Position numbers and translations under genes: made by a program. From JAXHUM01 sp034189325 (GTDB taxonomy: Bacteria; Desulfobacterota; DSM-4660; Desulfatiglandales; Desulfatiglandaceae): a stretch of 64,000 nucleotides of DNA. Below, in pieces: positions 17,515 to 25,554 of the stretch. The notes under the pieces are model-generated. The model was given only the letters and a program-made list of their open reading frames with translations, did not search any database and was not told where the DNA came from. Location: the NCBI GenBank assembly GCA_034189325.1, contig JAXHUM010000044.1:1-64000 (forward strand), written 5' to 3'. Numbering within the stretch: position 1 is the stretch's first letter; each line of letters opens with the position of its first letter.

Positions 17515-17823
17515 ATGGTGAACGACATCTATATAGTCAGTGAAGATGATGTGAAGAGGGAAAAGGAGAAGGCAAGAGCACTCCGACGTACCCACTGGTG
17601 GAACAACAGAATCAACAAGGGAATCTGCTATTATTGTCACTCCAAAGTCGGGCGAGCGCAATTAACAATGGATCACATCGTCCCTTTGAGCAGGGGCGGG
17701 AAATCCAAGAAGGGCAATATCGTCCCTGCTTGCAAGACGTGCAATAACAAAAAGAAATACCTCTTACCCCTCGAGTGGGACGAATACCTCAAATCCTTAG
17801 AAAAAAACTCACTCGATACCTGA
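17515..17823 (+). CDS. HNH endonuclease-domain protein
   Basis: 102 residues. It has the full HNH/zinc pattern: GICYYCHSKVGR, then LTMDHIVPLSRGGKSKKGNIVPACKTCNNKK. The two CxxC pairs bind zinc, and DHIVP with N-IVPAC forms the beta-beta-alpha metal site. The N-terminal ~35 residues are charged and helical. Its start lies 6 nt after the stop of the response regulator. Such short HNH proteins are widespread, and many have no assigned role. Its place at the end of a signalling operon is unexplained and could be chance. Confidence 0.85.
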   Translation: MVNDIYIVSEDDVKREKEKARALRRTHWWNNRINKGICYYCHSKVGRAQLTMDHIVPLSRGGKSKKGNIVPACKTCNNKKKYLLPLEWDEYLKSLEKNSLDT

Positions 17824-17854
17824 TGTTTCCTGTCTCGGGAACCCCCTACAATGA

Positions 17855-18676
17855 TTATACCGATACCCTTCCTCCAGGGCCCACCTCAACTTCAACACCG
17901 ACAAGGCTCTCCGGATCCAAGGATAATCGATCGCATGCCCGGCCAAGATTGACGCCAATTTCAAGATAACCGGAACTCCCGATGAGAACAAGCATCTCAC
18001 CCTCATCCACGTCCGAGTACTTCTGACACAGGCCATCGATACGCTCATTTCGGACTCCTACTGAGGGATGGGCGCCCCTTAAGAATCCTTTAAGGTCTTT
18101 TTCATATATATTAGTGATTAAATTCCCGAAATGGTCTACCCGAATGATCTGACCTGTCAGGATATCCCCCTTTCTCTTTACAGTCGGCAATTCCAGTTGA
18201 ACAGGGTCATCTATGAGAGGTCCCATCCGAAGCAAATCAGCGCCTCGTGAAAGATGAGCCGCTACAGGAGCAAAGATATCTCTACCATGAAAAGTGCGGC
18301 TTAGATCGGGGAGAAAAAACTCCGCTTCGGTGAGATGGACAATCCTGACATCTCCATGCTTCTCTATAACCGGCCAGAAAATGCCGTTATCCGGCCCGAC
18401 AAAGAAATGATCATCCGCTTTGAGAGCTATCGGGCGCCTGTTCCCCCCGACACCGGGATCAACCACCGCCACATGGATTGATCCCTTTGGGAAGTAAGGA
18501 TAGGCCTCCCTGAGAACACTCGCCCCTCGAAAGACATGACCCTGTTTGACTTGGTGGCTGATATCAACGAGTCTGGCACGCTGATTAATGGTGAGAATCG
18601 CCCCTTTCATTGCGCCCAGGTATGGATCAGTGAGACCAAAATCGGTTGTCAATGTGATAATGCCGAATGTTTTCAA
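17855..18676 (-). CDS. SAM hydrolase / hydroxide adenosyltransferase (DUF62)
   Basis: 273 residues, start TTG at 18676 with AGAGGA six bases upstream. The family catalyses hydrolysis of S-adenosylmethionine to adenosine and methionine using an activated water. Seen here: ITLTTDFGLTDPYLGAMKG at the N-terminus, HVAVVDPGVGGNRRPIA, FVGPDNGIFWPV, and RVDHFGNLITNI, all hallmark blocks with the Asp/Asn contacts to the ribose. The end of the gene faces the HNH gene tail-to-tail across about 30 bases. Confidence 0.9.
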   Translation of the reverse strand: MKTFGIITLTTDFGLTDPYLGAMKGAILTINQRARLVDISHQVKQGHVFRGASVLREAYPYFPKGSIHVAVVDPGVGGNRRPIALKADDHFFVGPDNGIFWPVIEKHGDVRIVHLTEAEFFLPDLSRTFHGRDIFAPVAAHLSRGADLLRMGPLIDDPVQLELPTVKRKGDILTGQIIRVDHFGNLITNIYEKDLKGFLRGAHPSVGVRNERIDGLCQKYSDVDEGEMLVLIGSSGYLEIGVNLGRACDRLSLDPESLVGVEVEVGPGGRVSV

Positions 18677-18897
18677 TCAAAATCCTCTAAGAGCAGGGGA
18701 GGTGTGTCATTCTCCAAATGAAATAGGCTTGAATCAATAAGATCGGTATAAAGGCACGTTTCTATAACTAAAAATTATAGATAAGAAACCGATTGAAGTC
18801 AAGAGACGATAATTAAGGTTGATAAAAAAGACTTTTCTGTTACAATTCTTGTGACAGAAAACCCTGACCAACCATGCAAAAGGAAAGTGGATCTCCA

Positions 18898-19689
18898 ATG
18901 ATGAAAAATCTTCTGATGTTATCATTTGCCGTGGCTCTGTGCTCAGCGGGTTGCGCCAAGGAGGTGCAATATGTCAAGATGCCCAGGCATACACCTCATA
19001 AAAAGCTCATTGTTTTGCCCGATAGTCGAGACATACCCTCTCTCAGGCCCTATGTCGTCAACGGCACCAAATACTATCCCCTGCCCAATTCGGACGGTTT
19101 TGTCCAATTCGGAAAAGCTTCCTGGTACGGGAAGAAATTTCACGGCAGGACCACCTCCAGCGGCGAAAAATACAATATGTATGAGATATCAGCAGCCCAC
19201 AAGACCCTTCCATTGGGCACCTACGTGCGTGTAACCAGGCTTTCCAACAAAAAGGCTGTTACGCTAAGAATCAATGACCGCGGACCATTCGTCAAAGGAA
19301 GGATCATCGATCTATCCTATGCCGCAGGCAAGAAGATCGGCCTGATCGGCCCTGGGGTGTGCGATGTGAAAGTCGTGGCCCTTGGAAAGGAGATCGGAGA
19401 ACTCACATCATCTGGTGGAAGAAAACCGATCATAGAAACCGACGATTTCAGGAGGGGCGACTTTACCGTTCAGGTTGGGGCGTTCAAAGTGAGAGAAAAT
19501 GCCACCCAGCTTGCTGATCGTCTAAAAGTTATCTTCAATTATGTCGATGTGAAGCCCTTTAAAGACTTGGAAGCAGGAACCCTTTACAGGGTTCGAGTCT
19601 CAAAGGCCCGCACCTTGGTTGACGCTGAAAAAACCGTTACAAAACTGGGAGAGATGGGTCTTAAAGGGGTGTTTATCGTAGGCATTTAA
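18898..19689 (+). CDS. rlpA: RlpA-like lipoprotein with SPOR domain
   Basis: 263 residues from ATG 18898 (ATG 18874 is an alternative). The N-terminus MMKNLLMLSFAVALCSAGC is a lipoprotein signal with lipobox SAGC. A double-psi beta-barrel RlpA domain follows (GKASWYGKKFHGRTTSSGEKY ... RINDRGPF...RIIDLSYAAGKKI), with the Asp and His positions of septal lytic transglycosylases kept. A C-terminal SPOR domain (DFTVQVGAFKVRENATQLADRL ... YRVRVSKARTL) binds denuded peptidoglycan at the division site. It acts in the envelope at cell separation. The end is 5 bases from the convergent HU gene. Confidence 0.9.
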   Translation: MMKNLLMLSFAVALCSAGCAKEVQYVKMPRHTPHKKLIVLPDSRDIPSLRPYVVNGTKYYPLPNSDGFVQFGKASWYGKKFHGRTTSSGEKYNMYEISAAHKTLPLGTYVRVTRLSNKKAVTLRINDRGPFVKGRIIDLSYAAGKKIGLIGPGVCDVKVVALGKEIGELTSSGGRKPIIETDDFRRGDFTVQVGAFKVRENATQLADRLKVIFNYVDVKPFKDLEAGTLYRVRVSKARTLVDAEKTVTKLGEMGLKGVFIVGI

Positions 19690-19694
19690 GTATC

Positions 19695-19976
19695 TTAATT
19701 AATCCTTTCGCGAAGAACTCCGGACGTCTTAAAGACAACGACCCTGCGAGCCCTTAGCTGCAAGTCTTCCGTGGTCTGAGGATTTCGGCCTCTCCTCTCT
19801 GATTTGTCCTTGACGACAAATTTGCCGAAACCGCTCACCAGGACATCTTCGCCGTTTTCGAGGGCCTGCTTCATGATTTCCAGAAGACTCTCAACAACGA
19901 CCCTGGATTGGCTCTTGCTCAGACCGACTTCATTATAAATACTGTTAATGATCCATTCTTTGGTTAAAGCCCCCAT
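19695..19976 (-). CDS. HU/IHF-family DNA-binding protein
   Basis: 93 residues from the ATG at 19976, which has GAGGAG five bases upstream; the longer upstream frame is not expected to be translated. The protein begins MGALTKEWIINSIYNEVGLSKSQSR and has the HU/IHF signature GEDVLVSGFGKFVVKDKSERRGRNPQT, whose GRNPQT loop forms the DNA-intercalating beta arm. It ends VVVFKTSGVLRERIN. It resembles IHF alpha more than HU by its start and arm, but I cannot be sure. It bends DNA in replication, recombination and transcription control. Confidence 0.9.
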   Translation of the reverse strand: MGALTKEWIINSIYNEVGLSKSQSRVVVESLLEIMKQALENGEDVLVSGFGKFVVKDKSERRGRNPQTTEDLQLRARRVVVFKTSGVLRERIN

Positions 19977-20158
19977 TCTAGCTCCTCTCATCCTCTTTTC
20001 TAAGATCTTCAGTGAACTTGCGGAAAATCCCGACCGGTGTCCATCCGTGAAGGGTCTTTTCGATATCCCTCTTCGGAACCCCACCTCTGATTCCGAATAA
20101 AAAGACTTATTTATGGATAGATATCAGTTAGGAAATATTGCCTAAGCTGAAATAGGTG

Positions 20159-20656
20159 TCAAGTATTTTTTAACTCAAGGTACTTTTCTTTCAGCTTTCC
20201 GTTAACGAATTCAGGCACGAGACCGCTGACGTCTCCGCCCACACTTGCGGCCTCTTTGATAATCGAAGAACTTGTGTAAAACCACTTGTAATCCGTCATC
20301 AGAAAAATCGATTGGACATTCCGGTTCAGTTTGCGGTTCATAAGCGCCATCTGAAATTCATACTCGAAGTCCGAAAGAGCCCTGATCCCTCTCAGAATAA
20401 CATTTGAATTTTTCTTGACGGCATAATCCACCAGCAGTCCCTCAAAGGTATCTATTTCTATATTGGCAAATTTTCTCAAAGTATATTCGATCATCTCTAT
20501 TCTCTCTTGAATAGAGAAAAGAGGGATTTTTTGAGGGTTATTGAGGATGGCGACAGTCAATCGGTCAAATATCTTAACGGCCCTCTTAACAACACTCAAG
20601 TGGCCGTTTGTTATCGGATCAAAGGTGCCGGGATAAATTGCCGTTCTTCCATTCAT
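20159..20656 (-). CDS. coaD: Phosphopantetheine adenylyltransferase (CoaD)
   Basis: 165 residues from ATG 20656 (AAGGACTGACC upstream). It catalyses the adenylylation of 4'-phosphopantetheine in coenzyme A synthesis. The nucleotidyltransferase motif YPGTFDPITNGHLSVV holds the catalytic T/H pair. Other family blocks are NVILRGIRALSDFEYEFQMALMNR, and WFYTSSSIIKEAASVGGDVSGLVP for the ISSS.V.E region. The cytosolic enzyme is full length. It lies 2 bases after rsmD on the same strand, the common bacterial pairing. Confidence 0.95.
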   Translation of the reverse strand: MNGRTAIYPGTFDPITNGHLSVVKRAVKIFDRLTVAILNNPQKIPLFSIQERIEMIEYTLRKFANIEIDTFEGLLVDYAVKKNSNVILRGIRALSDFEYEFQMALMNRKLNRNVQSIFLMTDYKWFYTSSSIIKEAASVGGDVSGLVPEFVNGKLKEKYLELKNT

Positions 20657-20658
20657 GG

Positions 20659-21216
20659 TCAGTCCTTGCAAGTATATAAACTGATTTTGGTATCTCCGTA
20701 AAGCCGCACATCGGTTTTCTCAAGATTCCGAAAGGAATCGGGAAGCTCTTCATCTTTGGATGATTCAGCAATAACACGAGATCCTCTAGTGAGGAGATCT
20801 GTTTCTGAAAACTCACTGAGGAGGGGGGGGATAAAGTCTCTCCCATAGGGTGGATCAATAAAAACCAGTTGGAATTGTTCCTCTTTAATGGGTCGATCTT
20901 GAGGAATTCCCCTTCTTAAATCTCTCTTCAAAACCATCCCGCAATCCTGAAATCCCAAAGATCGGAGGTTATCACGTATCAGTTTTATAGATTGTTCTGA
21001 ATAGTCAACAAACACGGCCCGTGCCGCTCCTCTACTCAACCCCTCTAAACCCAGACTTCCTGTGCCTGCGAAAAGATCAAGCAAGACAACTCCAAATAAA
21101 TCTTGCCCAATAATACTGAAAACAGCCTCTCTGACCTTATCCGAGGTTGGTCTGATGTTCCGGCTCATTGGAGTTTTCAGACTATGGCCTTTTGACAGCC
21201 CCCCTGTGATTCTCAT
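20659..21216 (-). CDS. rsmD: 16S rRNA m2G966 methyltransferase RsmD
   Basis: 185 residues. It begins MRITGGLSKGHSLKTP and IRPTSDKVREAVFSII, the RsmD opening. The SAM-binding loop is LLDLFAGTGSLGLEGLSRGA, and the catalytic loop FIDPPYGRDF is the family's DPPY motif for exocyclic amino methylation. The usual role is methylation of guanine 966 in 16S rRNA. It is followed by coaD with almost no gap, as in many genomes. Confidence 0.95.
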   Translation of the reverse strand: MRITGGLSKGHSLKTPMSRNIRPTSDKVREAVFSIIGQDLFGVVLLDLFAGTGSLGLEGLSRGAARAVFVDYSEQSIKLIRDNLRSLGFQDCGMVLKRDLRRGIPQDRPIKEEQFQLVFIDPPYGRDFIPPLLSEFSETDLLTRGSRVIAESSKDEELPDSFRNLEKTDVRLYGDTKISLYTCKD

Positions 21217-21228
21217 TTTCCCCTGACA

Positions 21229-22017
21229 CTACTCTCCATTGACCTTGACTTCCCGCACTTCCTCAATCAGTTCCACTGAATCTGATCTTTTCTTTCTGAA
21301 TCGATACAGGCTAACCACAGGTCCTGATATTATGTAGGCGGCGAGAATAAAAAACAGCGTGACCTTCGGCTTATACGCGATCACAATAAGGATAAGTATG
21401 CTGGTAACCAGCACATGGAAGGGCTTTCGCTTCCTCAGGTCGAGTTTCTTGAAACTAGGGTAATCAATCGTGCTCACCATAAAAAAGGATAACACGTAGA
21501 CAAGAAAAAGGACCGACATATGCCCGAAATCCGTCAGGCCTCCAACAGTGGTCAAAAAAAGGATGAGAGAGGCAATAAAGGTGGCAGCGGCTGGAATCGG
21601 GAGTCCTTTGAAGAAATTCGGTTCCAGCCTGGAATTCTGGACATTGAACCTCGCTAGACGCAAGGCACCGCATATAACGAACACGGAACAGGCCATCCAT
21701 CCCAGTCGCCCAAAAGGCTCCAACGCCCATCTGAAGGTCAGCACCGCAGGGGCAACCCCAAAAGCCACCAGATCAGCAAGGGAATCGTATTCGATCCCAA
21801 ATTGACTGGTTGAGCGGGTCAGGCGGGCTATCCGCCCATCCAGCCCATCCAGAAGACAGGAGACAATAATGGCAATCGCTGCTGTCTCATATCTTCCCTG
21901 AATAGAGGCTATAATCGCATAAAAGCCACAGAAAAGGCTCGCTGAAGTGAACAGATTCGGGACAATATAGATGCCCCTCTTGCTTCCTTTCGGTCTTTTC
22001 TTAGGATAGTTTCTCAT
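21229..22017 (-). CDS. pssA: CDP-diacylglycerol-serine O-phosphatidyltransferase (PssA)
   Basis: 262 residues from ATG 22017, whose ATGA overlaps the stop of psd. A CDP-alcohol phosphotransferase with the motif DGLDGRIARLTRSTSQFGIEY followed by DSLADLVAFG (DG-x2-AR-x8-G-x3-D-x3-D). Several hydrophobic helices follow, consistent with an inner-membrane enzyme. It makes phosphatidylserine from CDP-diacylglycerol and serine. The overlap with psd puts the two consecutive steps of phosphatidylethanolamine synthesis in one operon. The short charged N-terminus (MRNYPKKRPKGSKRGIYIVP) fits the family. Confidence 0.93.
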   Translation of the reverse strand: MRNYPKKRPKGSKRGIYIVPNLFTSASLFCGFYAIIASIQGRYETAAIAIIVSCLLDGLDGRIARLTRSTSQFGIEYDSLADLVAFGVAPAVLTFRWALEPFGRLGWMACSVFVICGALRLARFNVQNSRLEPNFFKGLPIPAAATFIASLILFLTTVGGLTDFGHMSVLFLVYVLSFFMVSTIDYPSFKKLDLRKRKPFHVLVTSILILIVIAYKPKVTLFFILAAYIISGPVVSLYRFRKKRSDSVELIEEVREVKVNGE

Positions 22018-22559
22018 AATAAGTACCCGATGATGGTTTCTCCCGCCCTCACTTTCTTCCGTGACTCTGAGATGATCTCGCTGGAAATGGGAAGATAGAC
22101 CTCCAACCTCGATCCAAAGCGTATTAGCCCAAATCTCTGTGACTGAACCACATGGTCGTTCTCTTTTACCCAGCAAGCAATACGACGTGCAATAAGACCT
22201 GCGATCTGGATAACGACAATTTTTCTGGAGCCGGACGTTTCAATGGTGATCCTGTTATTTTCATTATCCTCTGAAGCCTTATCCAGATTCGCGGAAAGGA
22301 ACCTCCCCCTTCGATATTCAACGTCCTTGATAATGCCATCTGTCGGGATCCTGTTCACATGGACGTTAAAGACCGACATAAAGATGCTCACCTTGACGGC
22401 AGGCTCACCAAGGGGGTTATTGCCGTCCTCCAAACGTTGTACGCTCAGGATGGTGCCATCAGCAGGTGATAAGACGGCATTTTGTTCGACGCTCCCTCCT
22501 CTGTCCGGGTCGCGGAAAAAAAAGACGACGAAGAGGGTGACCGAACAAGCTACGATCAA
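22014..22559 (-). CDS. psd: Phosphatidylserine decarboxylase proenzyme; N-terminus uncertain
   Basis: 181 residues from the TTG at 22559, but homologous sequence continues upstream in the same frame. Codons from about 22661 upward read PVAREGIPFIIACSIIIAALVYF, typical of the family's membrane N-terminus. That upstream stretch has no ATG, GTG or TTG before a TAG at 22731-22733. Either the true start is a rare codon (for example CTG) or there is an indel. Seen in the rest: FFFRDPDR, LSPADGTIL, VNRIPTDG, and the FGSRLE self-cleavage site (G-S), which yields the pyruvoyl group. It converts phosphatidylserine to phosphatidylethanolamine. Confidence 0.85.
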   Translation of the reverse strand: MIVACSVTLFVVFFFRDPDRGGSVEQNAVLSPADGTILSVQRLEDGNNPLGEPAVKVSIFMSVFNVHVNRIPTDGIIKDVEYRRGRFLSANLDKASEDNENNRITIETSGSRKIVVIQIAGLIARRIACWVKENDHVVQSQRFGLIRFGSRLEVYLPISSEIISESRKKVRAGETIIGYLL

Positions 22560-22887
22560 TGGAAACAGTAGTCTGAAATAGACTAAAGCTGCAATGATGA
22601 TGGAGCAGGCAATGATAAAAGGAATGCCTTCCCTTGCGACAGGCCACCTGTTGTGAATTCGTGATTTGTCTATTCGAGAATCGATAATGTGAGGCCCAAA
22701 ATAATAGATAAATTCTTTCCCCCGCAGTCTCTAATGACTCGGTCGGAGGAAAATTCAACGGAAAAGTCTACCTGTCCGATGCCTTTTTGTCAATGTCCTT
22801 GGACGGGCCGCTCTGAATCCGGCTACAAAAGGGGGCCGGGACAGTTCGAAAGACCACGAGAAGGCATTATCAAGGGAACCCCCTATC
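22560..22887. other. Gap upstream of psd start and downstream of phosphomannomutase
   Basis: Part of this (22560 to about 22670) is probably the missing N-terminal coding sequence of psd. The rest, to the stop of the phosphomannomutase gene at 22888, holds nothing I can recognise. Confidence 0.4.
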
Positions 22888-24243
22888 CTACCCTTTCAGT
22901 CGATCTTCCACCTTCGCCATGAATATCTTTCGTATCTCTTCAAGACGCTTCTCATCGGTGGCCTCAAAACGAAGGACAAGGACAGGCTGTGTATTAGACG
23001 CCCTTACCAATCCCCAACCGCCGTCAAATAGGACCCTGGCGCCGTCCACATCAATGACTTGATACTCCCTCTTGAATTCCTCTGCCAGTTCAGCCACAAT
23101 TTTGAATTTCTTGTCTTCAGGGCACTCCATGCGGATTTCCGGCGTGTTGACCATCTTCGGAATATCATCCGTCAACTCCTTAAGGCTTTTGTCCGTACGA
23201 GTCACTATTTCAAGGAGCCTTGCGCCGGCATAAATGGCATCGTCAAACCCAAAGTACCTCTCTTTGAAAAAGATGTGTCCGCTCATCTCTCCTGCGAGCA
23301 GGGCGTTTTCCTCTTTCATCTTGCTTTTAATAAGGGAATGACCTGCCTTCCACATAATCGCCTTTCCGCCATGTTTTTCGATCTCATCATACAAGACCTG
23401 GGAACATTTCACTTCCCCGATGATCTTTCCCCCAGGGTGTCTACTGAGCAAATCGCGGGCAAATAGGACCATAAGCTGGTCTCCCCACAGTATATTCCCT
23501 TCATTATCAACGACGCCGATCCTATCGGCATCTCCATCAAAGGCAATGCCCAGGTCCGCCGACGACTTACGTATCTCCGACATCATGAACTCAAGGTTTT
23601 CCGGAATGGTCGGATCAGGATGATGGTTGGGAAATCTTCCGTCAGGTTCACAGAAAAGGGGAATAACGTCAAAACCGGATCTTTTATAAGCTTCAAGGGC
23701 AACAGGCCCTCCAACCCCGTTTCCGCCATCCACAACAGCGCGTTTCTTTACTGGTCCGCCTTCAATATTCTTCTCCTGATAGTCGATGTAAGGCCCGACA
23801 ATATTGACCTCTTCTTGCCCCCCCTTGCCGTGTCTGAAATCACCTGATTCAATAATTTCTCTGATCTTCTGAATCTCTTCGCCATGGATAGATGTCTTTC
23901 CAAGGCAAACCTTGAAACCGTTAAACTCCGGTGGATTATGACTCCCGGTGATCTGGATACCGCCGTCGAGATCAAGATGGTGCAATGAAAAATAGAGGAG
24001 AGGCGTTGGAACCATGCCCAGATTCAGCACACGTAGGCCGGTCTCCATGAGAGCGGCAATGAACCACTTTGAAAGATCAGGCGAACTCAATCGGCAGTCG
24101 CGACCGACAGAAATCCTGAGAGCCCCTTTATTACGAAAATAGGTCCCTGAGCCAAGGCCGAGGAGATGAACAGTCTCCTTGTTGAGATCATCCGGAACAA
24201 GACCTCGGATATCGTATTCCCTAAAAATATGCGGTTTTATCAT
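22888..24243 (-). CDS. Phosphomannomutase/phosphoglucomutase
   Basis: 451 residues from ATG 24243 (AAAGGAG five bases upstream; GTG one codon earlier is possible). Alpha-D-phosphohexomutase with all four family blocks: the N-terminal FREYDIRG, active Ser loop GGIQITGSHNPPEFNG, metal loop IAFDGDADRIGVVD, sugar loop LLAGEMSGHIFFKERY, and phosphate loop RASNTQPVLVLRFEA. It interconverts hexose 1- and 6-phosphates for nucleotide sugar or polysaccharide synthesis. GEMSGH is the usual signature of the PMM/PGM group. It lies upstream of psd on the same strand. Confidence 0.93.
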   Translation of the reverse strand: MIKPHIFREYDIRGLVPDDLNKETVHLLGLGSGTYFRNKGALRISVGRDCRLSSPDLSKWFIAALMETGLRVLNLGMVPTPLLYFSLHHLDLDGGIQITGSHNPPEFNGFKVCLGKTSIHGEEIQKIREIIESGDFRHGKGGQEEVNIVGPYIDYQEKNIEGGPVKKRAVVDGGNGVGGPVALEAYKRSGFDVIPLFCEPDGRFPNHHPDPTIPENLEFMMSEIRKSSADLGIAFDGDADRIGVVDNEGNILWGDQLMVLFARDLLSRHPGGKIIGEVKCSQVLYDEIEKHGGKAIMWKAGHSLIKSKMKEENALLAGEMSGHIFFKERYFGFDDAIYAGARLLEIVTRTDKSLKELTDDIPKMVNTPEIRMECPEDKKFKIVAELAEEFKREYQVIDVDGARVLFDGGWGLVRASNTQPVLVLRFEATDEKRLEEIRKIFMAKVEDRLKG

Positions 24244-24324
24244 CACGTCTCCTTTTTCTCTTTGTCAAAGCGGCATACGACCTAAGACCCTTGAAAAACG
24301 CTCCAATGGGTCGTGAGACCGACG

Positions 24325-25515
24325 TCACGTCCTGTAATCGGCATTGATAGAGACATACTCGTGGGTTAGGTCACAGGTTACGACCTTGTCTCTAAATCCA
24401 CCCATGTTGAGATCAATCACCAGTCTGAATTCTCCAAGAGCCATATTTTGAGACGCCCTCTCTTCATATGCAACTCCCTTGCCAAGGCCCTTCTCTACGA
24501 TCAGGATATCATCAATCCAGATATCCACCCTCTCCTCGATCATCTCAATCCCCGCCCGTCCGAGGGCGGCCATGATTCGGCCCCAATTGGGATCCTGGCC
24601 GTAAAAGGCCGTCTTTACAAGGGGGGAGTTGGCGACAGTCTTTGCGGCAACGAGCGCGTCCGACGCGCTATGGGCGCCACAAATCTCTACATGTACTACC
24701 TTTGTGGCCCCCTCTCCATCCTTGACAATCATGTGGGACAGATCACTCATAACGCTCTCCAACCCTTTGGAGAAGGCCCGGTACTCCTCTTTGGAGAGTG
24801 GCCCGTTTCCCGTCATCCCGTTGGCAAGGGCAAGAACAGTATCATTGGTACTGGTGTCTCCGTCCACCGTAATGCGGTTAAAGGTAGACTCCACTGAAAA
24901 AAGGAGCGCCTCCTCCAGGTGGCCGGCATCTATCTCAATGTCACTTATGACGAAGGCAAGCATGGTGGCCATATTCGGCATAATCATACCGGCCCCTTTG
25001 GCAATGCCCATGATCCGGTAGGTCCGGCCAGCGGCACGACCCTCAAAAAAACTGAGTTTTGGGAAGGAGTCCGTAGTCATTATAGCCTCTGCCGCCAGGG
25101 GCATGCCCTCTATCGAGAGCCCCCCAGCGAGTTCAGGGATGGCCCCTGAGACAAGATCCATGTCAAGGGGTCGCCCGATAACGCCCGTCGACGCGACAAG
25201 GACCTCGTCAGGATCAATTCCAAGCGCTTCAGCGGTCAGAACAGCCATGCGACCAGCATCGTCCAACCCCCTTTTACCGGAGCAGGCATTGGCATTCCCG
25301 GAGTTCGCAATAATAGCCCTCGCAACGTGATTACGGATATGCTTTTGCGTCAGAAGCACAGGGGCCGCCTTGACTTTGTTTGTTGTAAACAGGCCTGCTG
25401 CGACCGCGGCTTTTTCCGAAAAGATGAGGGCCAGATCAAGGCCATTTCCCTTCTTGAGTCCCGCTTTCACGGCCCATGCCTTGAAGCCCTTGATAGGCTT
25501 CGCGTTCGAATTCAT
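24325..25515 (-). CDS. argJ: Bifunctional ornithine acetyltransferase / N-acetylglutamate synthase (ArgJ)
   Basis: 396 residues. Self-cleaving Ntn-type enzyme of arginine synthesis. The cleavage site is in TVDGDTSTNDTVLALANG, where the second T of DTST-type motif becomes the N-terminal nucleophile. Other conserved blocks are IANSGNANACSGKRGLDDA and GKGAGMIMPNMATMLAF. It moves the acetyl group from acetylornithine to glutamate, and in bifunctional forms also uses acetyl-CoA. It lies between phosphomannomutase and secA. Confidence 0.95.
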   Translation of the reverse strand: MNSNAKPIKGFKAWAVKAGLKKGNGLDLALIFSEKAAVAAGLFTTNKVKAAPVLLTQKHIRNHVARAIIANSGNANACSGKRGLDDAGRMAVLTAEALGIDPDEVLVASTGVIGRPLDMDLVSGAIPELAGGLSIEGMPLAAEAIMTTDSFPKLSFFEGRAAGRTYRIMGIAKGAGMIMPNMATMLAFVISDIEIDAGHLEEALLFSVESTFNRITVDGDTSTNDTVLALANGMTGNGPLSKEEYRAFSKGLESVMSDLSHMIVKDGEGATKVVHVEICGAHSASDALVAAKTVANSPLVKTAFYGQDPNWGRIMAALGRAGIEMIEERVDIWIDDILIVEKGLGKGVAYEERASQNMALGEFRLVIDLNMGGFRDKVVTCDLTHEYVSINADYRT

Positions 25516-25554
25516 ATGCTCTCTCTTTATTTTCTTGGCGTTGGCAGCTTTCTA

